In this document: positions 31,409 to 32,961 of the stretch, piece after piece
Numbering within the stretch: the first letter of the stretch is position 1
Layout: each line of letters starts with the position of its first letter
Assembly (NCBI GenBank): GCA_937884755.1
Contig: CAKZYJ010000102.1
Span: 1 to 32,961, forward strand
Length of the DNA stretch: 32,961 bases
DNA from: an uncultured Flammeovirgaceae bacterium
GTDB lineage: Bacteria; Bacteroidota; Bacteroidia; Cytophagales; Cyclobacteriaceae
Reading direction: 5' to 3'
Notes under the pieces: generated by a model
Told to the model about the DNA's origin: nothing
The model's database searches: none
Seen by the model: only the letters and a program-made list of their open reading frames with translations
Program-made: the position numbers and the translations under genes

Positions 31409-32470
31409 GTGAGAGATTGGGGTAACATATCATCGTTCTGGCTTAGGCCAATTCTGTACCTCTGCTTGGTATTTGGCACCCATCATCTGTTTGCCCAGCA
31501 AGTTCCAATGAGTCAGTACTATGTATCGCCTATCAATATTAATCCTGCCCTGGTTGGCAGCTCGGACCTCCCTTTAGTAACTACTCAGTATCGGTCGCAG
31601 TGGAACGATTTTGCTTACAGCTACCCAATTAATATTGCTTCGGCTATCTACCCGATCACCCAACCCTACTCCCCTAGAATTCCGGTAGGCGGATTAGGAG
31701 TGGCTTTCGTACGGGAGAGGGCTGGTATGCAAGGATGGCTAACGCATACTGAATTGCAGTTGGCCGGAGCTTATAATTTGCCGATTGATTTTCGCCAGAA
31801 GCACGTTATTTCGCTGGGGTTGGCTACCAGTTACCTGCAACGAACGCTAAATTTTGAGAGTATCCGGTGGGGGTCGCAGTATGACGCTACGGTAGGATAC
31901 GACCCCAGTATATCTTCCTCGGTGCCCGTTGTTCGAAATCGGTTAGGATACTTCTCGGCTGATGCGGGGATTGTTTGGTCGTACAACAGCTTTAAAAATA
32001 CGCTAATTAGCCCCTGGGAGTGGACTAGCGGCTTGACTATTTCGCACCTAAATCGCCCGGATGTATCATTTACTGATTCGGAACAACAATTACCAGTTAC
32101 TCTCACCTGGCATGGGAGCGCATCTTACCGAAAGTATTACTGGAAAATAAGCCCGCAAGCCCTGGTTCTTTGGCAGCAATCCAGGTACCACATCAATATT
32201 GGCGCCTACACCCAGTATCAAGTAAGAAAGAACAGTCCCAGGCAACCCAAGACCGTAGTCATGGGTGGACTATGGTATCGGTGGGGCGATGCTGTTGCTT
32301 TATCGGGGGGGCTACAGCACCACAATGTGCAACTAGCCTGTAGTGTGGATTTTGCCCAATATCCTAGCTTAGGATATTACAGTGTTGGCGGGGCCTGGGA
32401 GGTTTCTTTAGTAATTATGATCCCCACTAAAAACTCAACTTACCAGAGACGATCTACCCCATTGATATGA
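31409..32470 (+). CDS. PorP/SprF-family outer-membrane protein
   Basis: The 353-residue protein starts at GTG and has a signal peptide ending HHLFAQ (about residue 29). The mature start QVPMSQYYVSPININPALVGS is the family hallmark. The rest is a beta-barrel with alternating aromatic strands (VTTQYRSQWNDFAYSYP, LGLATSYLQ, GGLQHHNVQLA) and ends SLVIMIP. PorP/SprF proteins assist export or attachment of type IX cargo with type B tails. It begins 2 bp after the type B gene and overlaps the next gene by 4 bp (ATGA). No upstream ATG would provide a signal peptide, which supports the GTG. Confidence 0.9.
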   Translation: MRDWGNISSFWLRPILYLCLVFGTHHLFAQQVPMSQYYVSPININPALVGSSDLPLVTTQYRSQWNDFAYSYPINIASAIYPITQPYSPRIPVGGLGVAFVRERAGMQGWLTHTELQLAGAYNLPIDFRQKHVISLGLATSYLQRTLNFESIRWGSQYDATVGYDPSISSSVPVVRNRLGYFSADAGIVWSYNSFKNTLISPWEWTSGLTISHLNRPDVSFTDSEQQLPVTLTWHGSASYRKYYWKISPQALVLWQQSRYHINIGAYTQYQVRKNSPRQPKTVVMGGLWYRWGDAVALSGGLQHHNVQLACSVDFAQYPSLGYYSVGGAWEVSLVIMIPTKNSTYQRRSTPLI

Positions 32471-32961
32471 GAGCACAAGGATTATACATATTGCTATTTA
32501 TAATCGTGTCGAGTTATACTGGTTACGGTAAGCCTGATCCTACCCGAATGCTTTTACGGGCTGCTCAAGAAAAATACCAACAGGGCCAATAATATGAAGC
32601 TATCGCCTATTATGAAAAAGTTCTTTCAATAGACAGCACCCAAAGTGAAGCCCACTACTATTTAGCCGATTGTTTTCGCTACTTGTTTGAGTACGAAAAA
32701 GCCTTGACTCACTACCAACGAGTAGACGCAAATGATAAAGCAAGACATCCCTTGCTAATGTTCAATCTAGGTATCACTCATAAGTCCCTGGGCCACTACT
32801 CGGAAGCTACAAATTTTTTACAGCAATTTGTTCAGTCCGTAGCTGACGATGACGAATATCGCTACTGGCAATCAAGAGCGAAAGTTGAATTAGAAGGCAT
32901 ACAAAAGACTCAGAATGCACCCTTCACACCAGTACTGAATGTTAAGGTGCGTAAATTACCG
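32467..32961 (+). pseudogene. TPR (PorE/SprE-like OmpA-PD40) lipoprotein-type gene, in-frame stop, cut by window end
   Basis: From the ATG at 32467 the frame gives a signal-like start (LLFIIVSSYTGYG) and a TPR-type helix (LRAAQEKYQQGQ), then a TAA at 32590-32592. Reading on in the same frame gives YEAIAYYEKVLSID, EAHYYLADCFRYLFEYEKAL and NLGITHKSLGHYSEAT, clear tetratricopeptide helices that continue to the window end. The TAA stands where a YEEA-type tyrosine or similar residue would be. In this position family members usually have TPR, PD40 and OmpA-like parts and act in the type IX secretion complex or near the cell wall. A single base change from TAT or TAC would explain the stop. The gene is otherwise collinear with PorP/SprF. 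Confidence 0.65.

Overview
The window looks like a chromosomal segment of a Bacteroidota bacterium, most likely a Cytophagales-type marine or surface-living organism. The evidence is a PorP/SprF-family gene, a gliding-type (type B) C-terminal domain, SusD-free but lipoprotein-rich secreted proteins, TlpA/DUF4369-like thioredoxin lipoproteins, weak ribosome binding sites, and promoters with the Bacteroidota -7 element (T/C)AnnTTTG. No rRNA, tRNA, CRISPR array or complete insertion sequence was found.

Layout. 0-6.6 kb (+): a glycine-rich/ricin-lectin secreted protein, a small secreted protein, a class I methyltransferase, a TlpA-like thioredoxin protein, a short orphan secretin, a lipoprotein with a carboxypeptidase-regulatory-like domain, and an isochorismatase-family hydrolase. 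6.6-7.1 kb: a 195-bp imperfect palindrome, then a 248-bp MITE-like element. 7.1-12.9 kb (-): an operon read right to left, with a TlpA-like protein, an MHS-type MFS transporter, a periplasmic-binding lipoprotein, a glycine-rich secreted protein and a lipoprotein gene broken by an in-frame TAG. 13.0-13.6 kb: a divergent control region. 13.7-17.2 kb (+): an AraC-type regulator, a VOC protein, small proteins, a miniature protein resembling a type IX sorting tail, and a molybdopterin-oxidoreductase-fold lipoprotein. 17.2-18.0 kb: a decayed ceramidase-like pseudogene fused to a beta-propeller-like tail. 18.1-20.7 kb (-): a small membrane protein, an SSS symporter and a BASS symporter. 21.5-26.1 kb: a second methyltransferase, an NCS1 permease, an M20 amidohydrolase and a convergent cyclase-family hydrolase. 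27.3-33 kb (+): a repeat-rich adhesin-like protein, a type B CTD protein, a PorP/SprF protein and a TPR (PorE/SprE-like) gene with a premature stop.

The main discovery candidate is a regulon visible only in the non-coding DNA. Seven promoters (P1-P7, on both strands, spread over about 19 kb) carry tandem direct copies of a 14-bp core, consensus ACAATAGTSCAYRT. The copies are spaced 20-21 bp (two helical turns) and always point toward the gene. In all seven the first base of the core nearest the gene lies exactly 37 bp before the first T of a -7 TTTG/TTTA. These promoters precede both TlpA-like genes, the AraC gene itself, the second methyltransferase, two small-protein genes, and a minus-strand unit aimed at the symporter cluster. 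The natural inference is that the 174-aa AraC protein, or a paralogue, binds the repeats and activates these promoters, co-ordinating transporters, envelope thioredoxins, methyltransferases and small secreted proteins. The signal the regulon senses and the compound it handles cannot be read from the sequence.

Pairs of paralogues (two methyltransferases, two TlpA-like proteins, two glycine-rich proteins) and several decaying genes suggest that the region grew by duplication and is partly degrading.
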